In this document: piece by piece, positions 12,941 to 24,290 of the stretch | How the letters are laid out: every line of letters starts with the position of its first letter | Position numbering within the stretch: position 1 is the first letter of the stretch | Origin: Strongyloides papillosus | Lineage: Eukaryota > Nematoda > Chromadorea > Rhabditida > Strongyloididae | Assembly: GCA_005656395.1 (NCBI GenBank) | Contig: SRSI01000010.1 | Span: 682,001 to 746,000 of the forward strand | DNA length: 64,000 nucleotides | Reading direction: 5' to 3' | Translations under genes and position numbers: made by a program | The notes under the pieces: generated by a model | The model's input: only the letters and a program-made list of their open reading frames with translations | What the model was told of the DNA's origin: nothing | Database searches by the model: none

Positions 12941-13817
12941 ATGCCTAACATTTTTCAACTTACCACACCTGATCTTATTTCTTTATTAAGAGTTTTAAAA
13001 CCAGATGTTTTCACAGGTAGAAAATCAACGGAATCGGGTATCAACGATGGTGATCCTTTTGATGCCCTTGTTGCAAACAATTTTTCAACTTATGAAGATT
13101 GTAAAAAACTTCGATCACAAATAACAGAATGGTTATTATTAAATGGATTTTCAACAATGCATCAATTTAACAAAGATCCTGTAACAAATACTTGGATAAT
13201 ACCTAATAAAAAATCTCGAACAGTAGAGTGTGGAAAATATAGAGTTGCTCAGAAAGGTAATTAAATTACATATCCTTCTGAATTATTTTAAATTATATTT
13301 TTAGTTTCTATCATTATACCAGACCCTTTATTTGATGAAACACCTTATTTATTTAATCCTATTGATGATTCAAATGATAGTGGTTTTAATAGTAGTAGGA
13401 CATTTAAATCTTCAACAAATGATGGTAACAATAATAATTTAATAAGGACAAAAAGTGCCACTGATAAAGTACTAATGAAGAGGTTTGTTCAACTTTTAAA
13501 AATTTATCCATAAGTTTTTTAGTTTTTTGCCATCATCTAGTCAACATCCTAAACATTTTTGTAACCAGACTTTTACTCCGATAGAATATCAAATTGATTT
13601 TAATAAATCCTCTTCAATAAATTTAACGAGCCCTCAAATATCTCCAACATTTACTACTTCGTGTACAAATAATAATACAGAAAAATATACACATTTGCCA
13701 AAAGAAAATTCATTATCGACATCCGTACAAAATGATGTACTGCCATACTGTAAAAATAGTACTGCATCTTTTTGTTCTGGAATATTTCAAATATTTATGT
13801 GTCAACAGAGAATTTAA
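12941..13817 (+). CDS. hypothetical protein with conserved-looking N-terminal domain
   Basis: Three exons, 12941-13256, 13305-13482 and 13523-13817, joined by introns of 48 and 40 nt, give 262 residues. The second donor is GTTTGT, weaker than usual, but both flanking exons stay in frame. Residues 1-105 look folded (ITEWLLLNGFSTMHQF, then DPVTNTWIIPNKKSRTVECG). The rest is Ser/Thr/Asn rich and probably disordered (for example SNDSGFNSSRTFKSS). A TTTTAG acceptor ends about 16 nt before the ATG, consistent with trans-splicing or a 5' UTR intron. No signal peptide or membrane span is seen. I do not recognise the N-terminal domain. The C-terminal end (FQIFMCQQRI) is odd, so a further exon or a different last splice is possible. 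Confidence 0.65.
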
Positions 13818-14216
13818 TTGAAATTTATTATTATATTATTATTTTTAAACCTATTATTTTACATAACAATATTGGTTTTATTATAAAAATTTGTACTATT
13901 TTAATAGTAGTTTTGAATAGAATTTATAATTTATATTTTAAATTTTATTTTAAATTATAATAATAAATAAAAATATTTTATTTATCATATTTATATACCA
14001 AACCAGATAATCTACTCTTAAAAGTTAATCCCATTTTGAATGGGACACAAAAATGATTTGGTAAAGCTTTTACTTATTCACTTTATTACCAATTAAATTT
14101 ATTAAATAAGCTATAATTTCAATTATTGGATAATAATATTAAAAAGCAGAACTTTTTGTTACCATTTCCTCATTTTAATTTCCCCAATTAAATATCTTAT
14201 AATAACAACTAGTTAA

Positions 14217-14301
14217 TTATCAAAAAGTAGTTTCATTCATCGCGTCATTTATCAATCTAATGATACAACAATAGTCTCTGCCTATGATTATTTTATTATC
14301 A
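14217..14301 (+). promoter_or_regulatory. three TTATCA (GATA-factor) motifs
   Basis: TTATCA, the reverse of TGATAA, occurs at 14217-14222, 14249-14254 and 14296-14301, within about 200 nt of a start codon. In nematodes, paired TGATAA sites are the classic signature of intestine-expressed genes driven by ELT-2-type GATA factors. In AT-rich DNA some occurrences are expected by chance, so the role is inferred. Confidence 0.4.
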
Positions 14302-14348
14302 TGGATTATAATAGAAATTGACAATAGAGGAGAGTTTTTGGATAGCAC

Positions 14349-14356
14349 TATATAAA
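14349..14356 (+). promoter_or_regulatory. TATA box
   Basis: TATATAAA, 60 nt upstream of the ATG at 14417 and set in less AT-rich surroundings (GGATAGCAC before, GAAGTAAC after). The spacing would place transcription start about 30 nt before the ATG. Confidence 0.5.
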
Positions 14357-14416
14357 GAAGTAACTTTAGGAAATAACTTATTACTTGATTTTGGACATTA
14401 ACGTTTACTCATATCA

Positions 14417-15290
14417 ATGGGATTATTCTATCATATATTTTATTTTTTCATTTTTTTATCATCTTCTGTTAATTACGCTAACTGTAAAGGACTTAATTTA
14501 CAACCAATTACAACAGAAAATAATTTTGGTTCTGGTAAAGGTTTTAGTTATCACCTTTCATTAAAAGAAATGTTAGAAAATTGTGTTGCAAAAATAAAGG
14601 TTGCTGGTACATTAGATTCTGATTATGCCCTTTTGATGAATAATTCATTAACTGAAGGACGTTTAGATATTATTATTCTTCTTTTACAAGAAAAGGTAAA
14701 ATAAAACACGTAAAATATATAGAATAAATTTTTAGGCTAAAAAATTTTGCACTAGATTTGAAGAGAATATTCTTAGTGATTTTTTAAAAGATATAATTTC
14801 TGCCACACAAATTATGAGTAAATATTTCAAGGAAAGCAGTGTAACTGGAATTAGGAATAATGTTTTAAATGTTTTGAAGGATGTTCTTACTAAAAATGAT
14901 TATAAAGAATTTGAAAATGAATTGTATAAAGTAAAAAAACTTTATAATTCAGCAAAGCTTGATAATTATTACAAAAACTTCTATGGAAAAAACCATAAAT
15001 TAATTGATAATTTAATTTATGATAATATTGACAACAAAAAGATTTCAAAACTCATTAAAGAATTTGAAAATAAATTGGAAAAGGATCCAAGACAAGATGA
15101 ATTACGACAATTTATAATTAACTTATATTCTATTAAACATGGTGAATTTGAAGAAAATGATATATCTGAAAATGATACTTCAAGTGAGGAGACAGAATAC
15201 TTTGCAACAAAAAAATATAACATTGAAAATAATGAAAAAGAAAAAAATATTGATATTATCAGAGTATCAAATAGTTTAAGACTTGAATAA
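14417..15290 (+). CDS. secreted helical protein, function unknown
   Basis: Two exons, 14417-14695 and 14736-15290, joined in phase 0 across a 40-nt intron, give 277 residues. The N-terminus is a clear signal peptide (MGLFYHIFYFFIFLSSSVNY, cleavage probably near residue 20-23). The mature chain is almost all alpha-helical in pattern and rich in Lys, Asp, Glu and Asn, with amphipathic stretches (FEENILSDFLKDIISATQIM, ISKLIKEFENKLEKDP) and only a few Cys. The last 50 residues are acidic and Ser/Thr rich (ISENDTSSEETEYFATKK). The promoter has a TATA box and three GATA-type motifs, which fits a strongly expressed tissue-specific gene, perhaps in gut. No family recognised. It could be one of the lineage-restricted secreted proteins common in parasitic nematodes. 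Confidence 0.75.
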
Positions 15291-15708
15291 TTTACATTAT
15301 ACAAAATTTTAAACTTTTTTATTTATCATTTTACATAATAAAAAATTGTAAAATTGAATATAAGTTTGTTTTACGAAGATAATCACATTAGTAATTTTGT
15401 TAGATGTTGTAGAAGACTTTGAAATAACTTTTTTGTAGTAATTTATTGTTACATATTCTTTCAATGATAAAAAAAAATAATCCAATTTTAACGTTATACT
15501 TTTTATTGTCGTGAATATCTAGGTGTATTATCATAATATTGTTATAAAATATTGTAACGATGAGGATTCTTTCTTTATAAATTTAATTTAAGAGTAAGTA
15601 TAATTATATTTTATCTTAATTTTTATACATTAAGTGCCCACTCTTGAATACCTCCTTATAAATAATAAATAAAATATTTTTATTTATCTACAAATATTGT
15701 TAAAATAA
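15291..15708. other. convergent 3' region, 418 bp
   Basis: Lies between two genes that end toward each other. It contains AATAAA-like sequences on both strands and nothing else I can support. Confidence 0.4.
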
Positions 15709-16314
15709 TCAAGCCCAATTACAACATTTGTTCATTTTCTTAGCTTGTGTATAAAACATTTTACTTTGTTCACTTAAACTTTCACTTGCTTTTACTATAT
15801 CATCTAATTTTTCACCTCTATGTAAAATAGATTGAATAGTATCATGAAGAATAACCTTTGTTTCTTCCACCTCTTCTTGAACCCTTGTCATTGCATCAGC
15901 TTGTGATGGTGTTTGCCATTTTATTAATTGTTCGTTTAAAGTAGTGTAAGGACAATCTTTCTCCTGATTGATAGAACTCCATTGAGATGGATGAACTTTA
16001 GAAACAAAGTCATCTAGAACTTTTCCAAGCATTGTGAAAGCCACATGAGATTGGTATTCAGAATCTGTTACACAAACACCAGAAAGACCATCCGAACGAA
16101 CATATGTATGACAAAAATATTCTTGTTCCTTTACAGTCGTTCTAGCTGGTATAGCTGATCTTTCAATTAAAAGTTTTCCTGTAAATTCCATAAATTCCTT
16201 TACAGACCCACGTTGAAAAAAACTAAAACTTGTTAGATCAAAAGACGTCTTGAAGGTGCGAACTTTCTTTTCAGCCTCATTTTTATGAAATATCATAATA
16301 GAATACAGTTTCAT
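15709..16314 (-). CDS. ykt-6: YKT6 R-SNARE
   Basis: R-SNARE acting in ER-Golgi, endosomal and autophagosome-lysosome fusion. Single exon, 201 residues, the usual length. Residues 1-130 are a longin domain (MKLYSIMIFHKNEAEKKV at the start, FFQRGSVKEFMEFTGKLL in the middle). Residues about 138-195 are the SNARE helix, with the zero-layer Arg in SILHRGEKLDDIV. The C-terminus is CCNWA: the first Cys is the palmitoylation site and the second begins a CaaX farnesylation box (CNWA), as in all YKT6 proteins. The ATG is preceded by a GTTTTTAG acceptor seven nt upstream, and the ALG11 stop codon lies 146 nt upstream on the same strand. This arrangement fits a trans-spliced downstream gene of an operon. 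Confidence 0.96.
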   Translation of the reverse strand: MKLYSIMIFHKNEAEKKVRTFKTSFDLTSFSFFQRGSVKEFMEFTGKLLIERSAIPARTTVKEQEYFCHTYVRSDGLSGVCVTDSEYQSHVAFTMLGKVLDDFVSKVHPSQWSSINQEKDCPYTTLNEQLIKWQTPSQADAMTRVQEEVEETKVILHDTIQSILHRGEKLDDIVKASESLSEQSKMFYTQAKKMNKCCNWA

Positions 16315-16460
16315 TTTCGATCTAAAAACAACAGTTATTATTTGAAAACCATTATAATTATAGATAAATATAGGCTATTAATACCTTTTTAAAAGAAAAA
16401 ACAACAATGTATATTTACGATAATGTAGAAAAAGAAAAATAGTTTTTAATAAATATACAA

Positions 16461-18641
16461 TTAATTCATAATATATTTAATTCCGTTATACCAGTTATCG
16501 TCAAATATAGTATCACTAAATTTTTCCACTTGTTTTTTGGCTTCTTCTTTTATTTTATCTCTTTCAACTTTACTAAGTTTTACTATTTTAACAATCGATT
16601 CGCCATATTCTGAAGCTGTTGTTGCAAGAAAACCTCTAGCACTTTTTGAAGGATATTTTTCAACAATTATATCCATCATGGGTCCACCAGAATTGTGAGA
16701 AACCATAATATTTCCTGCTGCCATTTGTTCAACAACAGATATACCAAAATGTTCATTAATCATTGTATGGATTCCAATCAGTGAAGTAGACAATAACTCT
16801 AAAAGCGTATTAAATGGGCAATTCACTTTCCAAATAACATCTTCAGATATTGATAATTTATTGCTATAATCTTTAAGCATTTCATAACGTTGAATATCTT
16901 CATCATTGCGACAACCACCAACTATTATAAGTTTAAGTTTAATATCTTCTTTATCCAATAATTCTTTAGCTATTGAAAATGCTTCAAGTTGTAACTTATG
17001 ATTTTTTTCAGGTCGAATTTGTCCAATTGACAATACTTGCACAACTTTTTCTTTTTTAAATATATCTTCAGCAGTATTTTGGATTTTTAAAAATTCTTCA
17101 ATGTTACATGGTGGATAAACTTTTTTTGATTCACAATTCCATAATGAATTAATATGGTTTTCTGTCCAACTACCATTAACCATTACTACGTCAGTACCAA
17201 GACTACAAAATCTGTAAAATATGGCAAACAACTTGTAATAAAATAATTTGGCATAACTAAAAATAAAACTTTTTGATATCCATTCTGCGTTATTGTAACT
17301 CGATTTGCGATTTTCAATCAACTCAATCATGTCTAAAAATATTCAATATAAAGATCAATATACAATAAAATGATAAATACCTGTGCTTATAGTAGGGTAA
17401 TGAACATAACAACTCACTTTACATCCACCAATCCATTTAAATAATGGTAATACAATTGGATAACCCATTGTATCAATTAGCACTTCTGGATTATATTTTA
17501 ATAGCCCTTCTAAACCAACATAATATCCTGCCAGTGTTTGAAGAATTAATGTGAAACGGGGATAATTTGATGCTTCTAAAAGCCAACGCCATCTAAAATA
17601 TGTATATACATGTGTTAAAAATAAATTAAAGATAATTATCAAAAAATTTAAATGTAGGAAGGTCATATCAATAATTAATCTTTCTTGTAGCAATAAAAAA
17701 TGTACAAAAAGTTAAAAACCCACATATAACAAGAAATTTATAAATTATAGATGTTAAATATCATTACAATAAACATACCTTAAAAAAATAAATTTAATTT
17801 TGTTCTCTGTAACTTTAACATTAAATCTACTTTTAGCTTTTTCCAAAATATCATTTGCCGTTACATCAATGTCTCCCGAATAAATGATAAACTTTATCCC
17901 TCTGTTTCCATATCTAAAATGTACTATTTATAATATGTGTAACAATTGACTATATGTATTTAAAATGCTTATATCTAAAAAAAATAAAAATATTCATCAA
18001 TAAGATGATGGCTTTGAAACAAATGAATGAGTCTAAATATAACAAGATGCCTACGTCTATTTTTCTTAACATAGAAGGAATAGAAATTTTCTTTTCTATA
18101 TCCAATAATATTTATAATAAGAGAGTCTTCGGTTCATTATAAATTAAAAATATTACAATTTAGATAATTTCATTAAAATTCTATCTTTTTCATAAGGAAA
18201 AAAATACTTTTATTTTCTATCTACCATAAATATTATAATATATAGTGACGTTAAAAAAATAATTACTATTAATAATATTGTTAAAGAGAAATAATTAGTG
18301 AATTTTATCATTTAAAACATCCAATTTCATTCTATCCCAGTGAAAATATACTACGTCATCATAAAATAAAATTTATAAAAAGACTAACCTTTTTTGCATG
18401 CCATTTAAAGCACACCACAGAACTCTTTCACCACCTCCACCTGCATTACAGTATGGATGAAAAAATGCCACTGAATTTTTATTTCTACAATTAAAAATTT
18501 TATTTAAAGAAATAGAATTTATATATTACTAGAACTGATTAAAAAAACTTACTTTGTCAGTCGTAAATAAATTGATAAAAATATCAAAAATGGTATAGAA
18601 GGAAGAAGGAAAATTATAGAAAGAGAAACCAAAATGCCCAT
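16461..18641 (-). CDS. algn-11: ALG11 alpha-1,2-mannosyltransferase
   Basis: Adds the fourth and fifth mannose to the dolichol-linked N-glycan precursor on the cytosolic face of the ER, using GDP-mannose. There are five exons: 18553-18641, 18389-18484, 17779-17913, 17381-17592 and 16461-17332, giving 467 residues (human about 490). All junctions keep frame. Exon 1 encodes an N-terminal membrane anchor. Exon 2 has [18 protein letters not shown], the glycine-rich family signature. Exon 4 has [17 protein letters not shown]. The last exon holds the GT4-type C-terminal lobe: [29 protein letters not shown], then [14 protein letters not shown] with the E-x7-E-type nucleotide-sugar motif and [12 protein letters not shown]. 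Intron 2 (475 nt) is ten times longer than the others. A TTTAAATAG acceptor lies nine nt before the ATG. Confidence 0.95.
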
Positions 18642-19015
18642 CCCAAGTCCCTATTTAAATAGAAAATGCTTACGTAAATCATGGCATGAATAAATAAATT
18701 AAAATTACTGAGTTCTGTTTCCAGATATTTACTCAGTAGCTAAAAAAACCAGATATTTGTGAATAAAACACACTACATCAGAGTAAAATAATAATACAAT
18801 TATCTTTCAAAATTTACTTTATAACATATCAAAATCTTTGGGCATATTTTAAAAATTCCATTAATATATGACTTTCGGATATATTGTAAAGTTAGTTTTG
18901 TAAAATGAATTAAATTGAAATATATATGTTAAAAACAAAAACACACTTAATTTCCTAAAAACAATTTTCATTATGATTCATAACAAAATATAGAACGGAA
19001 CAAAAACAAGAGTCA
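18642..19015. other. intergenic, 374 bp
   Basis: Spacer between the mitochondrial L35 stop codon and the ALG11 start on the same strand. No gene seen. Confidence 0.4.
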
Positions 19016-19559
19016 TTAACGATCTTGGAAATATTTTAGTGACGTTATATCATCCATAAGTATTTTATTTCTTTCACGAATTAGTTGACCCCTGTTGTCC
19101 ACTCTTGGGGAATCTATATTATGTCGAATATGGTATGCTTTGTAGGGGTCATTAATATAAAAACGTTTCTTTAACCAAAATGGTGTCATCATCTTGTCAA
19201 GCATTTCACATTCTCTTTTTGTACATGTAACATATTGTAATGAAGTTTCTTGGAAATGCTCATCTTTCATATATCTTTGTTTAGTTTTTCCAGGTCTTGC
19301 ATGAATCCACATTCCTTTAAATAAATAATATATAGAAATTAAGCAATTAACGAATCTTACCATTATTTAGACGTTTAAATCTATCTAATACATCTTGAGC
19401 AACTTTCTTTCTTCCTTCTTTACCATCAAACCGAATATGATATTCCCAGTGAGGAATTCGAGCGATATTACGTGTTGGAACAATAGAAATATTATGACAG
19501 GAAGTTTTGAGCAATGCCGTAACTTGCTTTACAGTCCCAACCATTCTAATATTTCCCAA
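19016..19559 (-). CDS. mrpl-35: mitochondrial ribosomal protein bL35m
   Basis: Structural protein of the mitochondrial large ribosomal subunit. Two exons, 19361-19559 and 19016-19314, are joined in phase 1 across a 46-nt intron, giving 165 residues. The joined sequence [23 protein letters not shown] aligns with the L35 block. The conserved metazoan tail is [20 protein letters not shown], followed by KAYHIRHN, close to human MRPL35 ([20 protein letters not shown]). The N-terminus is short and not strongly amphipathic, so the mitochondrial presequence may be minimal or partly in an unseen exon. Confidence 0.92.
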
Positions 19560-22500
19560 AAAAAATATGTAAAACTTTGCACAGGATTCAAATTATTTCA
19601 ATAATTCATGTGGTCACACAATTGGTGAAACATATATATGTTTCGTTTCAGGAAGCAAGAGTGATTGCGCGAGAAAAAATAAATAATTATTGTAAATATG
19701 AAGATTAATGTCAAAGAATTTTTATTTATTTCAATTCAGACCGGTATTTTTTTATTATCAAAAAATAAATATTAGTACTGAATTTACCTCACATATGTTG
19801 TTTATATTAACGTCATTTTTATAAATTTTCATGGTCAATGTATTGAAAAATAATATTTAAATTATTTTATAAATCATTTAATAAATTATATTAAATAACT
19901 TTAACTTATATTTTTGGTGCTAATTTATGATGAAGGTAAAGTCATTTTCTATAAAAAAAAGTATATCAATATATCATTAATTACAATGAAACATTTATTC
20001 GAATAATATAATATATGGGTGTATCTTTTACAATAGAACACTTAAACATTATATTGACAACACTTTACTTGTTCTTTATATTTTCAATGATATATAAGAT
20101 TGCTTATTATTAGCAAATAAGTTTTATTTAAGGGTTAATTCTAATAAAAAAGATGTATTGTCTTTGGTAAATGATATAACAAATTCAATTATACTAAATA
20201 TCATTCACTTTATTATTATTACAATATTCTTTTCATGTTAAATATTTTAAAACTATTGTTTTTTAATATTTTCCTTTTAAATTTTCCAACATTATGACAG
20301 TAAATAAGATATAGTTGTTAAATAAAATTATTGTTCAGTTTATTTATATTGCATGATGAAATCATTTCTAAATATAATGTTCATAGCTGATTCATCAATA
20401 AATATCAATTATAATGAACTTTTTTATACATAACTTTGATTGTCGTTTAACTTTATTTAAACACGCAATTGTAAATAATCTTTGTTTTTAATACTTTTTA
20501 TTTGTTGTTTTTTTTAATGTTATCATTTTCATGTAATATTTTTTGGATATTCTATTATTATTTCTTTAATAGAAAGTTTTTTACAATATATACATAATAA
20601 AACAACTGAGCCCATTTATTTTATTTGCAATTATACACTTGATTATTAATATTTAGCTTAAATTTGTCTTCATATTATTGAATATATTTATACTATATTA
20701 CTTCTTTAATGCAAAGACAGTTGAAGGAAATGTTTTCATTACTTAGGGATATTATTGTATAACTGTTTTGAATGGGAACACTTTGTATGTACCGTCGTAT
20801 GAATGTGTCAAAGAAAATATGAATATATAGGTGTTTTCTGAAGGTATGATTGGCATTATAAGCTTTAGTATGGTGATTTTTTACAAGAGAAAAAATTACT
20901 AGATTTCAAATCTTAAGAAACCAATCAGAAGTATTATTGAGTTTGGTATCAGTAGAAAATTTGACAATAAAATTTGTAAATATTTGTTTAACATTAACTT
21001 GATTTTCTTCGATATCTTTATTTGCACTAATTAATATTTTATTAATTAATATAAATTTCCAAATAGATAGTCAAGAGTAATTTACATTCAGATTTTTTTA
21101 TAATTTATTTAATCTTTCACAAATATTTTCAAACTATTAATGTTGTTGGATAAAGTAATTTATTTAACTCTTTAATATATTAGTTTTATATAAAGCTAGC
21201 TTTATAAAATTATCAAATTTCTTTTATCGAACAAAGTTCTTCCCTTTTGTCAAGTTATGTTGCTTGATTTACTTGCATCCTTATATTCACATCAAGTTAC
21301 TTTCTAATTTCTGGATAAGACGGTACTACATAGTGTTATAGGTCAGTTATTAATTTGAGAAAGAAAAGCTTTATAAAATAGATAAATTTAGTGTGGAAAT
21401 AGGCACATTTATGTCAACTTAAGTTTAGAATTTATTGTAAGTGCATTATGTAACGTGTTTGTTAAGTATCTGTTTTCAAAGCATATTGCATATATATGAA
21501 AAAAAACTATTTCTTTTATACATTTTTTGTCAAAATCATAACATTCATGTGAAAAAAAAGTTTACTTAGGTTAAAGCTACAACACAAAAACAAAGTTTTG
21601 TATTGAATTATTCCTACATAAATGACGTTAGTACATAAATTCTTGGATCACAACTGTTAGTTCTAAATTTCGTATCTATTAAATTTTTAAACTATGAGTA
21701 AGTTACATTTCATTTATTGAATATTATTTGTTAAGAATTTTATTTTTGTTATTTGTGAATTGAAAAATAAATTTAGATGTATAGTAAAATTATATAAATC
21801 CTAACAAACTGTTTAAATTGTTTGTACTAGTTTAGATAGAAACTGATTTATACTAAGAAAGCACGAATAAAAACTTATTATTTTTTATTATTGCGAAATA
21901 AGATTTTTATGTAAGTAGTTATGTTTAATTTTAAATTTATCTTTTAGATTCATCTTTTTATGAGGTATTTAGTAATATTTTTTTAAAATTGTGTACTTAT
22001 TTTAACATTCTATTTCGTAAAATCTTTTCAATGAATTCTGTCAATGAACCGATAAATTTCTACAGTAATCATATAATTAAATGGAACTTCTTAGATATTA
22101 TTTTAACGCATGTAAATTTCTTTATAAAACATTCGGTCAAACTATCATCATTCAAAACACATATATATTGGGAAAAAAAGTTATAATTCACATACACTTC
22201 TTTGAATGACCTTTATTTTATTTTGTTTAATGGTAGTACGTTTTTTCACTCTACCTGGAAATATAATTACGTGTAAATAAAAATTGACTATTAAAGATAT
22301 GGATTGCCTTATGACTTTTTTTATTATTTGCTTCTTATTTTTAAGGTTACCTTAAATTTTAAAATTTTTTGATTTGTCATATTTAAATGATTTTTTTGTA
22401 TCATACACTGTTAGATAAAATAGTTATACCACTTTACATTTATTTTAGAGATGAAATTATTTAAGTTATGTTTATTGGTATTGTTGTTATTTTATATCAT

Positions 22501-23537
22501 AAAGTTGTATTGTTTGCAATTCGGTTTTTGCATTAAAAATTACTTTTATATTGTTGTTTTACCTTAGTTATTTAAATATTGTCCATCTATTTATTGTTAC
22601 TTTCTTTCAATTTATTTATTGGAGAGTATTATGATAATCAATTGATTGTTGCTTCTTACGAGTTTTGTAAAGTAGAAATTCTGCTATTAATTATAAAATA
22701 CTTTGAAGAATAAAATCTGAGTATTCATATTTTTATCATTTTATCTATTTAACTAGTATATCATGGGAAAATATTATTTTCACATATATACTTAAGCATT
22801 TAAATTAACTTCGTATATTATAAAGTACTAGTTTTTATTTACTATTCTTAAAATTATATTCTTAATGAATTTATAATAATTATTTATTATAAAAATTTAT
22901 TAGTTGTTTTGCCATAAAAATTTAACTTCTACCAACCTGGCGAAAGACCACTAAAGAAAACTTCATGATAAAAATATTCTTTATTTTTTTCTGGTAATAC
23001 TGTTTAAGGATTGTTGTAAAAAAAGTAATTGCAGTTATTTTAGAGTCCATGACAATTCCTTATATTTATTTTTATTTTCACTATTTGAAATACCCTTGAG
23101 GGAATTTACTTATTTATTTCACCCATAAGAATTCAGATACTTTCTCTTTTTCTTATTATTGATAATAATTTAGGCACTTACTGAAGTTGTCTCTTATCAA
23201 ATGACTTTTATCAGAACACATTAATATCAAATTTTTGACAATGTTTAGTAAACCTCAAATTACGTGCAAAAAAGATTGTATTCGTTATTTAAAATGTATA
23301 TTTACTGTTATTAATTTTATTGATATTTAATGATAAAGTAAATTTTGTATATTTTCTTTTTTAATTATAATTTTTTTTCTTATCTTCTTTTTACTTTTAT
23401 AGATACAATTATTAATAATTATATTTTCAACTTTTTTATTACTTTTTATTGAACGAAATATAAGTACATTTATATTATTAAAAAAAATAACAAATTAATG
23501 CATAATAAATATTATTTTTTTATTTTAGACAAAAAAT
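19560..23537. other. intergenic, 4.0 kb
   Basis: The longest gene-free stretch in the window, between divergently oriented L35 (-) and tetraspanin (+). A frame at 21989-22186 (+) is short and AT-driven. No RNA gene, transposon or tandem repeat is visible to me. The right end holds a TTTTAG acceptor about 10 nt before the tetraspanin ATG, so some of this region may be a long 5' UTR intron. Confidence 0.45.
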
Positions 23538-24290
23538 ATGGTTTATGGGTGTGGTAACCAGCTTATAAAATTTTTCGTTTTTGTATCGAATTTTTTAATT
23601 TTCGCTTTTGGAGCAGTAATTTTTTCTGTATCACTTTGGGCAAATTTGGATACAAAGTTTTCGGTCCACCTTCGTCAATATTTTGAATCTTTAAATTTGA
23701 ATGATAGTTATATTGAAGAATTAGCAAAATATCAAGCATCCTTATGGGTATTAGTGGGTATTGGTGCATTACTTCTTTTTGTTGGTTTCCTTGGTTGTTG
23801 TGGTGCTTGTAATGAAAATTGTGTGCTCCTAAGCTTAGTAAGTTTTTATTTAATTATAAGATTAATTTTACTAATCATTCTTGTTTTGTAGTACGGAATC
23901 ATTCTTTTTATTCTTACCTTAATACAAATTGGTGCAATTGTTATGGCTTTAATGAGTAGACCAGAATTCGAAGAAATAATAATGAAAGCTTTAAAATATT
24001 CTGCTGAAAATGATATGCGAAGGAGACAATTGTTACCAATTGAAGAAGTATTTCAATGCTGTGGTGCTACTTCGGATACGAAGGAAATGTTCAAAAATTT
24101 AAACGAATGCCCAGAAAAATATGTTGATAATCCAGATTGTTATACTGTTATTACGGATTTAATTTCACAAAAATCTGAGGTTTTAGCTGTCGTTGGACTA
24201 CTTTTAATAATAATTCAATTTTTTGGAATAATTTTCTCATGTGTCCTATGCAAAGCATTCCGTGAACGTGGACCGTCATACTATGCTTAG
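23538..24290 (+). CDS. tetraspanin
   Basis: Four-span membrane organiser protein. Two exons, 23538-23837 and 23892-24290, are joined in phase 0 across a 54-nt intron, giving 232 residues. TM1 spans about residues 10-30 (FFVFVSNFLIFAFGAVIFSV), followed by a small extracellular loop. TM2 (LWVLVGIGALLLFVGFLGCC) ends in the family's GCCGACNE turn, and TM3 crosses the exon junction (GIILFILTLIQIGAIVMAL). The large loop has the diagnostic CCG (VFQCCGATSDTKEM) and a later NPDC, so four loop Cys are present. TM4 is LAVVGLLLIIIQFFGIIFSC with a short cytosolic tail. An AATAAA signal lies at 24523. The exact worm orthologue cannot be named by eye. Confidence 0.93.

Larger units (their letters stand above)
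13818..14416. other. intergenic, 599 bp, contains promoter elements
   Basis: Holds the 3' UTR of the upstream gene (AATAAA-like signals near 13960) and the promoter of the secreted-protein gene, annotated separately. Confidence 0.5.

Noticed and set aside
17954..18142. 62-codon plus-strand frame inside ALG11 intron 2
   Set aside because: Antisense to an intron, low-complexity Lys/Asn/Ile composition and no support.
21989..22186. 65-codon plus-strand frame in the 4-kb gap
   Set aside because: Composition like random AT-rich DNA and no flanking exon signals.
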